From the NCBI RefSeq assembly GCF_031583025.1, contig NZ_CP134062.1:682001-746000 (forward strand): 64,000 bases of DNA, given 5' to 3'. The stretch comes from Mycobacterium sp. Z3061 (GTDB lineage: Bacteria; Actinomycetota; Actinomycetes; Mycobacteriales; Mycobacteriaceae). Position numbers and translations under genes: made by a program. How positions within the stretch are numbered: the first letter of the stretch is position 1; every line of letters begins with the position of its first letter. Positions 52,785 through 62,431 of the stretch are shown one piece after another. Below the pieces are notes generated by a model, which did not search any database, had not been told where the DNA came from, and saw nothing but the letters and a program-made list of their open reading frames with translations.

Positions 52785-54182
52785 TTACCTGGCAATTGCT
52801 GCAGCATTGCCCTCGGCTGCGTTCTTCATCACAGGTGTGCCGGGACGGCGTACGTACATTGCCCAGGTTAGCCACGCGGCGAAGACGTAGGACGCCAGGA
52901 ACGTCCAGTAGGCCGAGGTCTCGGTGCCGCTGTGCAGATAGGACTCGCGCAGCGCCAGGTTGATACCCACCCCGCCCAGCGCCCCTACGGCTGAACAGAA
53001 TCCGATAAGCGAACCGGACATGGCACGCGCCCAGTGGCGACGCTGGGCCTCGTTGACATCCAGGGAACGGCTTCGTGCCTCGAAGATCGACGGGATCAGC
53101 TTGAACACCGAGCCGTTGCCCATCCCGGCCAGGATGAACAACGCGATGAAGCACGTCACATAACCGATCAGCGTGAAACTGCCCGTGTCCGGTGCGATGT
53201 CGTCATGGGTGCTGATGCCCACCAGCAAACCTGATGCCAGGATCATGCCGGCGAGAACACCCAGGGTGACCCGGCTCCCGCCAATGCGATCGGACAGGCG
53301 GCCGCCGTATATCCGGGCCAGCGAGCCCAATAATGGCCCGACAAAAGCGATCTGGGCCGCGTGAAGTGCCGCGTGCTTGACGGATTCGCCGTGCTCTTCG
53401 AAGTTGACCTGCAGCACCTGGCCGAAGGCGAATGCGAAACCGATCCAAGAGCCGAAGGTGCATATGTAGAGCAGCGAGATCACCCAGGTGTGCCGCACGA
53501 ACAGCACCGAGCGCAACGTGTTCAGCTGAATGCCGTGTTCCAGATTGTCCATGAACAATGCCGCGGCGATACCTGCGATTGCCAGCAGCACAAGGTAAAT
53601 CGCACACACCCAGTACGGCGCCTGGTGACCGGCGGTGGCCAGCGCCAACAGCCCGGCGAGTTGGATCACTGCGACTCCCAGGTTTCCGACACCGGCGTTG
53701 ACGGCCAGCGCCGCACCTTTGAGCCGCTCCGGATAAAACGCGTTGACATTGGCCAGGGAGGCCGCGTAATTGCCGCCGCCCAGGCCGGTCATGGCCGCGC
53801 ACAACACATATGGCCACAGCGGCAGACCGGGATGGGCCAGCAGCGCGATGGTCAGGGCGGTGGGGATCAGCAACACGAACGCCGAGAACGTGGTCCAGTT
53901 GCGGCCGCCGAACCTGGCGATGCCCAGCGTGTAGGGGATGCGCGCGCAACCGCCGGTCAGGGTGGCAACGGCACCCAGCAAGAGCTTGTCCCCGGCCGAG
54001 AAGCCGTACACGGCTGCGGGCATGAACAGTGTCATCACCGGCCACAGCGACCAGATCGAGAACGCGACGTGATCGCCGGCCACCGTGCAGAGCAGGTTGC
54101 GCCTGGCGATCTTGTCGTTCCCGGCTTCCCAGGCCGCGGTGTCCTCGGGATTCCAGTCCGCGATGCGATGGTTGCGGCCCAT
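52785..54182 (-). CDS. narK3: Nitrate/nitrite transporter NarK3
   Basis: A 465-aa major-facilitator protein orthologous to Rv0261c. The NarK/NNP signature is GLGGGNYAASLANVNAFYP. Twelve hydrophobic helices are visible, with conserved FGGRNW in an early loop. It would import nitrate and/or exchange nitrite; the direction cannot be read from sequence. Downstream nnaR and the chelatase gene are on the same strand, and nirBD is close by, so it feeds the assimilation pathway. It pairs with a second, similar copy at 56371-57768. Confidence 0.92.
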   Translation of the reverse strand: MGRNHRIADWNPEDTAAWEAGNDKIARRNLLCTVAGDHVAFSIWSLWPVMTLFMPAAVYGFSAGDKLLLGAVATLTGGCARIPYTLGIARFGGRNWTTFSAFVLLIPTALTIALLAHPGLPLWPYVLCAAMTGLGGGNYAASLANVNAFYPERLKGAALAVNAGVGNLGVAVIQLAGLLALATAGHQAPYWVCAIYLVLLAIAGIAAALFMDNLEHGIQLNTLRSVLFVRHTWVISLLYICTFGSWIGFAFAFGQVLQVNFEEHGESVKHAALHAAQIAFVGPLLGSLARIYGGRLSDRIGGSRVTLGVLAGMILASGLLVGISTHDDIAPDTGSFTLIGYVTCFIALFILAGMGNGSVFKLIPSIFEARSRSLDVNEAQRRHWARAMSGSLIGFCSAVGALGGVGINLALRESYLHSGTETSAYWTFLASYVFAAWLTWAMYVRRPGTPVMKNAAEGNAAAIAR

Positions 54183-54544
54183 AGGTTATTCACCTTTCCG
54201 GGCACCTCGACGGGCACCACGAAGTGAAGAGGCTTGCGCCAAGGTCGGTTTCGATGCTCACATCGGGCACTCGAGGCAGTCAACCCGAAAAGGCCCACAT
54301 CGGCTGAAAGTTGTGTCCCAGTTGTCTGCCAGATACCTGTAAACCTCGAAACACCTTGAGACCGATTGTGAATACCCCGACGCCCCTGCGGGGTGTCGCG
54401 TCACCGAAGTCACACTCGGCGTATCGGTCCACCAATTGGGGGAGGAAATTTCATCCCGACAATCCACCGCTTGCCGTAGAGACGTGTGGCCGGCGCCACA
54501 CCAGAGTGATCAGCGAGCCCGAAGTGGAAGGGAAATGGATCGCC
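54183..54544. other. Divergent promoter region of narK3 and the PE_PGRS gene
   Basis: 362 bp without a gene. A hairpin with 9-base arms (54378-54386 and 54390-54398, loop TGC, one G-U pair) is present. Regulation of narK3 probably lies close to its start. No GlnR or other binding site was assigned. A purine-rich GGAAGGGA stretch lies ahead of the PE_PGRS start. Confidence 0.5.
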
Positions 54545-56080
54545 GTGTCATATCTAATGGTTGCCCCAGAAGCACTTTCGTCGTCAGCGGCGGATCTGGC
54601 AAGTATCGGTTCGGCGCTGCGGTGGGCCAACGAGAACGCTGCCGCTTCGACGACGGAGGTTGTGGCCGCGGGCGCTGACGAGGTGTCGGTCGCGTTGGCG
54701 TCGCTGTTCTCCGGGCATGGTCAGGCCTATCAGAGCCTGTCCGCCGCCGCGACGGCATTTCACGACCAGTTCGTGCAGTCCCTGGCCGCGAACGTGAGCT
54801 CTTATACGGACACCGAGGCCGCCAATCTGGCTCTGCTGCAACAACAGATCCTCGAGGCGATCAATGCCCCCACGGAAGCTGCGCTGGGGCGGCCGTTGAT
54901 CGGCGACGGCGCCGACGGCGCGGAGGGGTCGGGCGCCAACGGCGCAGCGGGCGGAATCTTGTTGGGCAACGGGGGCAACGGAGGCTCGGGCGCGACCGGT
55001 CAGGCCGGAGGTGCGGGTGGCGCTGCCGGTCTGATCGGCAGCGGCGGGGCCGGAGGTGCCGCTGGTGCCGGTGCCAACGGCGGCGCCGGTGGTAGCGGGG
55101 GGTGGCTCTACGGCTACGGCGGGAACGGCGGCAGCGGCGGGGCGGCGACGTCGGTCGGCATGACGGGTGGCAATGGGGGCGCCGGCGGCAGCGCCGGGCT
55201 GTTCGGCGTCGGCGGCGACGGGGGGCACGGCGGTGCCGGCATGACCGGCGCAGACGCGGTGAACCCGCCGTCGGTCACCGACCCGAGCCTCAACGGCATG
55301 GACAACCCCAGTAACCAGGTCGGACAAACCGGAGCCGCCCGGGGAGGCCTCGGGTCGCCCGGGTCACCCGGAACCGTCGGGGTGGATGGCGGCAACGGTG
55401 GAAACGGCGGCAGCGCCGATGTCACACGGACCCCGGGCGTCACCGCGGGAGCGGACGCCATTTCCGGAAGCGGCGGCAAGGGCGGCACCGGCGGTCCCGG
55501 CGGCGCCGCCGGTGGCGCCGGCGGTACGGCCGGTTACGCGCGCTCCGTGGACGGCGGGGCCCTCGCGGCATTCGGCGGCAAGGGTGGTGACGGGGGTGCC
55601 GGTTTGAACGGACAGGCCGGCAGCGCCGGCGGCGCAGGCGGGGACGGGGGCCGCGGCGGGTGGCTGGTCGGCAACGGCGGTAACGGCGGTCTCGGCGGCG
55701 ACGGTGGGTTCGGCGGTAGCGGTTCCGCCGGCGGCAGTGGCGGTTCCGGCGGCGGGCATTACTACATCGATTCGTCGTCCACCAACGCCGCCTATAGCTC
55801 AGGCGGAAACTCGTTCGGCGGCAACGGCGGACGGGGCGGCGGTGGCGGCGAGGGCGGCCACGGCGGCCAGGGCGGCGCCGGTGGCGCGGGCGGAAACGCC
55901 GGGGCCGGCGGGATGCTGGCCGGCAACGGCGGAGCAGGTGGCTTCGGCGGGGCCGGTGGTGCCGGGGGCAGCGGCGGCCTGGGCGGCCACGGTGGCAACG
56001 GTGCCGCCGGCGGCGACGCTCTTCCGATCTGGCGCCCCCTCTGGAACCGCGTTCGGCGGCTTCGGCGGCGCCGGCGGTGA
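54545..56080 (+). CDS. PE_PGRS family protein, frame broken by adapter sequence
   Basis: The N-terminal PE domain (residues 1-100: SYLMVAPEALSSSAADLASIG) ends with the type VII secretion motif YTDTE. A long Gly-Gly-Ala/Gly-Gly-Asn repeat domain follows. From base 56015 the frame reads DALPIWRPLW and a basic tail ending at 56080, unlike any PGRS end, because 16 bases of sequencing adapter shift the frame. Without them the frame continues into 56031-56369. PE_PGRS proteins are exported by ESX-5 and are surface-associated; their functions are varied. GTG 54545 is used as start. The length of the real gene is unknown because sequence may be missing at the join. Confidence 0.85.
   Translation: MSYLMVAPEALSSSAADLASIGSALRWANENAAASTTEVVAAGADEVSVALASLFSGHGQAYQSLSAAATAFHDQFVQSLAANVSSYTDTEAANLALLQQQILEAINAPTEAALGRPLIGDGADGAEGSGANGAAGGILLGNGGNGGSGATGQAGGAGGAAGLIGSGGAGGAAGAGANGGAGGSGGWLYGYGGNGGSGGAATSVGMTGGNGGAGGSAGLFGVGGDGGHGGAGMTGADAVNPPSVTDPSLNGMDNPSNQVGQTGAARGGLGSPGSPGTVGVDGGNGGNGGSADVTRTPGVTAGADAISGSGGKGGTGGPGGAAGGAGGTAGYARSVDGGALAAFGGKGGDGGAGLNGQAGSAGGAGGDGGRGGWLVGNGGNGGLGGDGGFGGSGSAGGSGGSGGGHYYIDSSSTNAAYSSGGNSFGGNGGRGGGGGEGGHGGQGGAGGAGGNAGAGGMLAGNGGAGGFGGAGGAGGSGGLGGHGGNGAAGGDALPIWRPLWNRVRRLRRRRR
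56014..56030 (+). other. Illumina TruSeq adapter remnant (assembly artefact)
   Basis: CGACGCTCTTCCGATCT is identical to the last 17 bases of the Illumina read-1 adapter (ending GACGCTCTTCCGATCT). It lies inside the PGRS repeats. Removing the 16 bases 56015-56030 restores the reading frame exactly (GGC GGC, then GGC GCC CCC TCT). It is not biological DNA. Confidence 0.93.
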
Positions 56081-56369
56081 CGCCGGGCACGGCGGTGACG
56101 GAGGCAACGGGGGCAACGCGGGTACCGGCGGAACCGGCGGACGCGGCGGACTGATCGGGTGGGACGGCGCGGGCGGCGGCTTCGGTCACGGCGGAGCGGG
56201 GGGAGCCGGTGGCTCCCGGGGTGACGCCGGCACCGGCGGCGCGGCCGGGCTCGGCCTCGGGTCCACTGGCTACGACGGCCTGGCCGGAGCCGACGGACTG
56301 AGCAGCCCGGACTTCGACGGGACCCCGGGCACTGCCGGCTACCCCGGCCCGACAGTCAAGCGCGCGTGA
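56031..56369 (+). pseudogene. 3' part of the PE_PGRS gene, displaced by the artefact
   Basis: After the adapter the glycine-rich reading resumes in the other frame (GAPSGTAFGGFGGAGGDAGHGG...) and runs to the stop at 56367-56369, with a typical non-repeat end (DGLSSPDFDGTPGTAGYPGPTVKRA). It should be joined to the 5' part. It is called a fragment only because of the artefact. The stop is one base from the stop of the convergent narK copy. Confidence 0.85.
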
Positions 56370-56370
56370 T

Positions 56371-57768
56371 CTACACGTATGCCAGGCCGGTGCGGCCGGC
56401 CGCGGTTGCGCCAAGCGGCCTGCGCACGTAGATCGCCCACGTCAGTACCGAGGCGGCGATGTAGAACCCGACAAAGACCCAGAACGCCGACGTCGCGGTA
56501 CCGTTGCTCGAATAGGACTGGCGCAGAGCGAGATTGACGCCGACGCCGCCCAGCGCGCCGACGGCCCCGGCGAACCCGATCAGTGCGCCGGACATCGAAC
56601 GTGACCACTGCCGTCGTTCGGCCTCACTCACCGGCAGTGAATGGCTGCGGGCCTCGAAGATCGACGGGATCATCTTGTACACAGAGCCGTTGCCGATCCC
56701 GGACAGGATGAACAGCGCCACAAACCCCATTACGTAACCGATCATCGTGGAGGCCGGCGCGGGGCCGGTGCGGTGATCGGCGAAAGTGCTGACGCTGACC
56801 AGTATTCCGGCCGCGAGGATCATCGCGCAGAACGCGCCCAGGGTGACCCGCCCGCCCCCGATGCGGTCGGCCAGCCGGCCCCCGTACACCCGCGACAGCG
56901 AACCCAGCAGCGGTCCCAGAAAAGCGATCTGGGCAGCATGCAGGGCGGCTTGCCCTGTGCTCTGCCCGCCGGCGATGAAGTTGATCTGCAACACCTGGCC
57001 GAACGCGAACGAGAATCCGATGAACGAGCCGAAGGTGCCGATGTAAAGCGTTGAGATCACCCAGGTGTGCGGCTCGGCCAGCACCTTGCGCATGGTATGC
57101 ATCTCGATGCGGTACTGCTTGAGGTTGTCCATGTACAACGCCGCGCCGATACCGGCCACTGCCAGCAGCACCAGGTACACCGCGCAGACCCAGTACGGCC
57201 TACGGTCGCCGGCCGTGGCGATCACCAGCAGGCCGACCAGCTGGATCATCGGCACTCCGAGGTTTCCGCCGCCGGCGTTGAGTGCCAGCGCCCAGCCTTT
57301 GAGCCGCTGCGGATAGAACGCGTTGATGTTCGTCATGGAGGAGGCGAAGTTGCCGCCGCCGAGTCCGGCGAGCGCGGCGCACACCAGATACGGCCACAGC
57401 GGCAGCCCCGGATTGGCCAGCAGCACAATGGTTCCGACGGTCGGGATAAGCAGCACCACCGCCGAGAAGACGGTCCAGTTGCGGCCGCCGAACTTCGCGG
57501 TCGCGAAGGTGTAGGGGAACCGCAGGCAGCCGCCCACCAGCGTCGCCGTGGCGCCCAGCAGGAATTTGTCTCCGGCGGAGAACCCGTACACCGACGCCGG
57601 CATGAACAGCACCATCACCGACCAGATCGACCAGACGGAGAATCCGACGTGTTCGGCGGCCACCGACCAGATCAGGTTGCGCCGGGCGATGTCCTTGTTG
57701 CCCGCCTCCCACGCGACCACATCTTCGGGATCCCAGTCGGAGATAACGTGCGAACGGCGGGCGAACAT
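56371..57768 (-). CDS. Second NarK-type nitrate/nitrite transporter
   Basis: A 465-aa NarK/NNP protein, equal in length to narK3 and clearly paralogous. Matching blocks are AGNKDIARRNL, FGGRNW, GLGGGNFASSMTNINAFYP and GNGSVYKMIPSIFEARSHSL. It has the same family signature and topology. ATG 57768 has an AGGAG ribosome-binding site; the longer start at 57786 is less likely. The two copies are in the same orientation with the PE_PGRS gene between them. Different promoters may let one copy act in assimilation and another under low oxygen, but this is an inference. Confidence 0.92.
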   Translation of the reverse strand: MFARRSHVISDWDPEDVVAWEAGNKDIARRNLIWSVAAEHVGFSVWSIWSVMVLFMPASVYGFSAGDKFLLGATATLVGGCLRFPYTFATAKFGGRNWTVFSAVVLLIPTVGTIVLLANPGLPLWPYLVCAALAGLGGGNFASSMTNINAFYPQRLKGWALALNAGGGNLGVPMIQLVGLLVIATAGDRRPYWVCAVYLVLLAVAGIGAALYMDNLKQYRIEMHTMRKVLAEPHTWVISTLYIGTFGSFIGFSFAFGQVLQINFIAGGQSTGQAALHAAQIAFLGPLLGSLSRVYGGRLADRIGGGRVTLGAFCAMILAAGILVSVSTFADHRTGPAPASTMIGYVMGFVALFILSGIGNGSVYKMIPSIFEARSHSLPVSEAERRQWSRSMSGALIGFAGAVGALGGVGVNLALRQSYSSNGTATSAFWVFVGFYIAASVLTWAIYVRRPLGATAAGRTGLAYV

Positions 57769-57891
57769 GAAGACTCCTAACGTCATCGAACTTGCCGATC
57801 ACGCTAGAAATCCATTGTTGCCCGAGCGCTTCCGTCACCGACCCGGGTGTGTGAACTTCCGATCACCCCGCCGCCCACCGTGGTGTGAGGC

Positions 57892-58449
<558 letters not shown>

Positions 58450-59328
58450 CTATCCCGTTCGCCGTGGCCGTGCCCAGTGCAGCCGCACGTGCTGTCCGGG
58501 CCGCACCTGGGCGGCCTTGTCGATGTCCTCGTCGACCACCACACCGATCACCGGATATCCGCCGGTGACCGGGTGATCGGGTCCCAGAATCACCGGCAGG
58601 CCGTTGGGGGGCACCTGAATGGCGCCGCGCGTGGCGCCCTCGCTGGGTAGCTGCCGGTCCGGCTCGCGGTGCTGCAGTGGACGCCCGACCAGGCGCATGC
58701 CCACCCGGTCGCTGCGGTCGGAGGCCACCCAGTCGGTGCGGACCAGGATGTCGGGGTCGACGAACCAGTCGTCGCGCGGCCCGGGTATCGCCAGCAGCTC
58801 GACGGCGTCCGTGGTGATGGCGGCCACCGGGGCCTGGTCCAGTTCGGGGTAGTCGTCGGTGTGGTCGCCGATCGGCAACACGTCGCCGGCCTGTAACGGC
58901 AAGGGGCCGATCGCCGACATCACGTCGTAGCTGCGCGAGCCGAGCACCGGCGTCACGCAGATGCCGCCGCGCACTGCCAGATACGTCCGCAGCCCGGCCC
59001 GCGGGGTGCCCAGCGATATCACCTGTCCATCACGGACATGGTGAATGCTGTTGGTGCCGAACATGATTCCGTTGACGGTGGGATCGGTGTCGGCCCCCGT
59101 CACCGCGATGTCCAGATCGCCGCCACGAACCCGGGCGGTCAGACCGCCGAACGTCACCTCGACGGTGGCCCGGTCGTCGGGGTTGGCGACCAGCCGGTTG
59201 GCCAGCGTGTGCGAGCGGCGGTCGGCGGCCCCGGAGGGGCCGACTCCCAGGTGGGCGAGTCCGGAGCGGCCGAGGTCCTGAACGATCGCCAGCGGCCCGG
59301 TGCGCAGGATTTCCAGAGTGGGGGTCAT
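58450..59328 (-). CDS. pxpC: 5-oxoprolinase subunit C (PxpC/KipA)
   Basis: A 292-aa protein of the biotin-dependent-carboxyltransferase-like (AHS2) family, orthologous to Rv0263c. [33 protein letters not shown] is the family N-terminus, and the conserved [10 protein letters not shown] and [17 protein letters not shown] blocks follow. With PxpA and PxpB it forms the ATP-dependent prokaryotic 5-oxoprolinase that opens 5-oxoproline to glutamate. pxpA is not in the window. The ATG is 10 bases from the stop of pxpB. Confidence 0.9.
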   Translation of the reverse strand: MTPTLEILRTGPLAIVQDLGRSGLAHLGVGPSGAADRRSHTLANRLVANPDDRATVEVTFGGLTARVRGGDLDIAVTGADTDPTVNGIMFGTNSIHHVRDGQVISLGTPRAGLRTYLAVRGGICVTPVLGSRSYDVMSAIGPLPLQAGDVLPIGDHTDDYPELDQAPVAAITTDAVELLAIPGPRDDWFVDPDILVRTDWVASDRSDRVGMRLVGRPLQHREPDRQLPSEGATRGAIQVPPNGLPVILGPDHPVTGGYPVIGVVVDEDIDKAAQVRPGQHVRLHWARPRRTG

Positions 59329-59338
59329 GACTGGCTCC

Positions 59339-60007
59339 CTAACCGGCCCTGAACCGGACCCACCGGCCCTGCGTGAGCAGTGCGGGTTCGGGTCGATCGA
59401 TGTCCCACAACACCGCGTCGGTGTGGCCGATGATCTGCCAGCCGCCCGGTGACTGCCGCGGATAGACCGCGCTGAATTCGCCGGCCAGGGCCACCGCGCC
59501 GGCCGGCACCGAGGTTCGCGGCTCGGATCGACGCGGCACGCGAAGCCGCTCGTCGCCGCCGATCAGGTAGGCGAAGCCCGGGGCGAAACCGCCAAACCCG
59601 ACCCGCCACCGGGTGGCGGTGTGTGCGTTGATGACCTGCGCGGGACTCAGGCCGGTGTGACCGGCGACGTGGGCCAGATCAGGGCCGTCGTAGACGACGT
59701 CGATCACGATGTCGTCAGCCGGATCGCCGGGGCTGGGATGCGCCGCGTCGGCGACCACCCGCAACCTTCTGATGCGCTGCCTGGTGACGCCCTGGAAGCG
59801 CGGTCCCTCGAGTTTCACCAGGACCGTGACCGAGGCCGGGACGATGTCCACGACCCCGGGTAAGCGCGCCGCCCGTAGCGTCTGCGTCCACGCCAAAACC
59901 TCGGCGGTGCTGTCACACTGCAGGATCAGTGCTTGGTCGCCGTAGTCGACCACGGTGGTTGCCAAGTCGAGGCCCCCCGAGAACTCGGTGATCTCCGTCA
60001 CACTCAT
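59339..60007 (-). CDS. pxpB: 5-oxoprolinase subunit B (PxpB/KipI)
   Basis: A 222-aa allophanate-hydrolase-subunit-1 (AHS1) family protein, orthologous to Rv0264c. The C-terminal signature is [26 protein letters not shown] and [17 protein letters not shown]. It couples with PxpC. ATG 60007 starts [11 protein letters not shown]. It is the first gene of the minus-strand cluster pxpB-pxpC-aac. Confidence 0.9.
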   Translation of the reverse strand: MSVTEITEFSGGLDLATTVVDYGDQALILQCDSTAEVLAWTQTLRAARLPGVVDIVPASVTVLVKLEGPRFQGVTRQRIRRLRVVADAAHPSPGDPADDIVIDVVYDGPDLAHVAGHTGLSPAQVINAHTATRWRVGFGGFAPGFAYLIGGDERLRVPRRSEPRTSVPAGAVALAGEFSAVYPRQSPGGWQIIGHTDAVLWDIDRPEPALLTQGRWVRFRAG

Positions 60008-60092
60008 CTTTCGACGGTAGCTCTGGCCACCAACGCCTTGCGAGCAAATTCGAGCACTGCCAGAGGTGCCTTAGCAAACGCTCAGAGCGTCA

Positions 60093-61082
60093 TCAGCCCA
60101 GGATCTTGGCCAGCTGCGGAGGCAGCTGATCGGCGACCACGGGATAGCTCAGCGGCGATGCGAAGGCGATTGCTCCGGCCAGGTCTTTCCCCGTGAAGAT
60201 ATGACGCTTCTGCGCGGTCGCCTGCGCCGCTGCCACCTCGGGGTCGGCCAGCAGCGCCTGCTCCTCCTCGGGGCTCTCCGTCGACCAGATCACCACGTCG
60301 GCGGCGTCCAGCACGTCTTTGATGTGATCGCGGGGGATCACCGCCCGGTGGTCGGCGGCGTAGGGCTTGATGCTGTCGGCGACCACCAGCCCCATCTGGT
60401 TCAGAAAATCGGTGCGCCAGCCGGCCACGGTCGCCACGATCGTGCCCTGCCAGATGCGGCCCTGCATCAGCAGCGCCTTGCGGCCTTTCCAGGACGGATT
60501 CTTCTGCCCCACATCGGTGAACCTGCCGTCGACGGCGTTGACCAGGGTCTTCATCTGATCGGCCTGGAACACCGCCTGGCCGATCGCGGCGGCCTGGTCC
60601 TTCCATGGCTCGAAGAACGCGTCGCCGTCGGACTGGGCGATGGTCGGGGCGATCGCGGAGAGCTTCTGGTACGTGTCGGAGTCCAGGCCGGCGTTGGTCG
60701 CCACGATCAGGTCCGGCTTGAGGCCGGCGATCTGATCCACCTGTATCCCGTTGTCCAGGTTCAGCAGAACCGGTTGTGCCGCAGCAAGTTTCGGCTGCGC
60801 CCAGGGCCATACCCCGAACGGCTGGTCGCCGAACCAGTTGGTCACCGCGATCGGCACCACGCCCACGGCCAGCAGGTCGTCCTGTTCGGTGTAGCCGGCG
60901 CTCACCACCCGCTTCGGCGGCTGTTTCACGACGGTCTGGCCGAACAGGTGGGTGACCGTCACCGAACCGCCGCCGGCCGATCCGGACGCCGGCTTGGGGT
61001 CGGAGCACGCAGCAATCAGCCCGGCGACCCCCGTCACCCCGGCGGCCTGCAGAAACCCCCGCCGACTCCATCCCTGGTGCAC
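60093..61082 (-). CDS. fecB2: Iron-siderophore ABC transporter substrate-binding lipoprotein FecB2
   Basis: A 329-aa lipoprotein of the BtuF/FecB type, orthologous to Rv0265c. The N-terminus has a twin-arginine motif (SRRGFLQ, Arg7-Arg8) and lipobox IAAC with Cys26 lipidated, so it is a Tat lipoprotein. The two-lobe binding domain has RVVSAGYTEQDDLLAVG, GLKPDLIVATNAG and VVIWSTESPEEEQ. It binds Fe-siderophore or heme-related ligands in the periplasm. No permease or ATPase gene is adjacent, so it must work with components encoded elsewhere. GTG 61082 is the start. Confidence 0.9.
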   Translation of the reverse strand: MHQGWSRRGFLQAAGVTGVAGLIAACSDPKPASGSAGGGSVTVTHLFGQTVVKQPPKRVVSAGYTEQDDLLAVGVVPIAVTNWFGDQPFGVWPWAQPKLAAAQPVLLNLDNGIQVDQIAGLKPDLIVATNAGLDSDTYQKLSAIAPTIAQSDGDAFFEPWKDQAAAIGQAVFQADQMKTLVNAVDGRFTDVGQKNPSWKGRKALLMQGRIWQGTIVATVAGWRTDFLNQMGLVVADSIKPYAADHRAVIPRDHIKDVLDAADVVIWSTESPEEEQALLADPEVAAAQATAQKRHIFTGKDLAGAIAFASPLSYPVVADQLPPQLAKILG

Positions 61083-61114
61083 AGCGAGAGAGTATCGCGT
61101 GTCTTACCGAACCG

Positions 61115-62362
61115 TCAGTTACGTGGCTTCTTTCCAGGGCTCGGCTTTGGTGTGTAGCCCACCCAAGGGGAGTAATCGGCGATCAGGTCTTCCTGGGGTG
61201 GACGCTGGTCGGCGGGTACGTGCTGCAGGTTGATCCGGATCCGGTACCAGATCGAACTGGGTCCGCGCATGCCGTCGACCAGCACGTCGACCGGCTGCAG
61301 CAGTGCGGCCGCCGCGGGATGCCGCTCCCGCCAGGCGTCCAGTGCGGACATCGCCTCGTCTTTGGTCTTGGTGCGGGCCACCTCGATCAACGGCATCACC
61401 GATTGCCGCCGGCCATCGGCGGACTTCTTGGCGCCGCGCGGCGCCTTCTCCGGGGGACCCAGTTCGTCGGCCAGTCCCAGCAATTGATCGAGGCTGCCGC
61501 TCACGTCGTCCATGCCGGCCCACGGGTCGCCCAGCTCGGCGAACCGGTCAGGCACCGTGGTGATGGTGAACTCCTCGGGCCGGCACCCGGGTACCTCATC
61601 CCAGCGCAGCGGTGTGGAAACCCGGGCGTCGGGGGTGGCGCGCACCGAGTACGCCGACGCGACGGTGCGGTCCTTCGCGTTCTGGTTGAAGTCGACGAAG
61701 ACGCCCTCGCGTTCCTCCTTCCACCACCGGCTGGTCGCCAGGTCGGGTGCGCGCCGTTCGACCTCGCGTGCGACGGTCTGCGCGGCGAGGCGCACTTTGG
61801 CGAACGGCCAGTGCGGGGCGATCCGGGCATAGACATGGAACCCGCGTGACCCCGACGTCTTGGGCCAGGGGGTCAGGCCGTAGTCCTCGAGAACCTCCCG
61901 GGCCACCAGGGCAACGTCGACGATGCGCCGCCAGTCCACACCGGGCATCGGGTCCAGGTCGACCCGCAGCTCGTCGGGGTGCTCGAGATCGTTGGCGCGC
62001 ACCGGATGTGGGTTCAGGTCGACGCAACCCGTGTTGATCACCCAGGCCAGTCCGGCGGCGTCGTGGATGACGGCCTCGTCGGCGTAGGTGCCCGACGCAT
62101 AGCGCAGCGTGGCGACGTCCACAAAATCCGGCCGGTTGGCCGGCGCGCGCTTCTGGAACACCGCCTCCTCGGTGATGCCCTTGACGAAGCGCTTGAGGAT
62201 CATCGGCCGTTCCGCCACCCCGCGCAAAGCGCCATCCGCGACGCTGAGGTAGTAACGCACCAGGTCGAGCTTGGTGATGCCCTGATCAGGGAAAACAACC
62301 TTGTCCGGATGCGTGATGGTGACCTCGCGGCCGGTCACGTCCAGCGACACGGGTTTGGTCAT
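61115..62362 (-). CDS. LigD-type polymerase/primase (AEP) domain protein (Rv0269c-like)
   Basis: A 415-aa archaeo-eukaryotic primase-type polymerase, free of the ligase and nuclease domains of LigD. The metal motif is LRVDLDPMPG (Asp-x-Asp), the second motif is TSGSRGFHVYARI (Ser/His), and VFVDFNQNAKDRTVASAYSVRA follows. M. smegmatis PolD2 belongs to this group and adds ribonucleotides or short gap fills in DNA repair. The C-terminal extension is Lys/Arg-rich. ATG 62362 starts KPVSLDVTGREVTITH. It is divergent from fadD2. Confidence 0.9.
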   Translation of the reverse strand: MTKPVSLDVTGREVTITHPDKVVFPDQGITKLDLVRYYLSVADGALRGVAERPMILKRFVKGITEEAVFQKRAPANRPDFVDVATLRYASGTYADEAVIHDAAGLAWVINTGCVDLNPHPVRANDLEHPDELRVDLDPMPGVDWRRIVDVALVAREVLEDYGLTPWPKTSGSRGFHVYARIAPHWPFAKVRLAAQTVAREVERRAPDLATSRWWKEEREGVFVDFNQNAKDRTVASAYSVRATPDARVSTPLRWDEVPGCRPEEFTITTVPDRFAELGDPWAGMDDVSGSLDQLLGLADELGPPEKAPRGAKKSADGRRQSVMPLIEVARTKTKDEAMSALDAWRERHPAAAALLQPVDVLVDGMRGPSSIWYRIRINLQHVPADQRPPQEDLIADYSPWVGYTPKPSPGKKPRN

Positions 62363-62431
62363 AGAACTCGATGGTAATTCGGGGGAAACCTACCGATCGC
62401 TTTGCGACCTCCGTCACATATGGTGAGGAAC

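Noticed and set aside
54900..56000. Short direct repeats that could suggest a CRISPR or satellite array
   Set aside because: They are Gly-Gly codon repeats of the PGRS domain. There is no regular repeat-spacer structure.
55980..56080. Programmed frameshift or phase variation in the PE_PGRS gene
   Set aside because: The shift coincides with sequencing-adapter sequence and disappears when it is removed.
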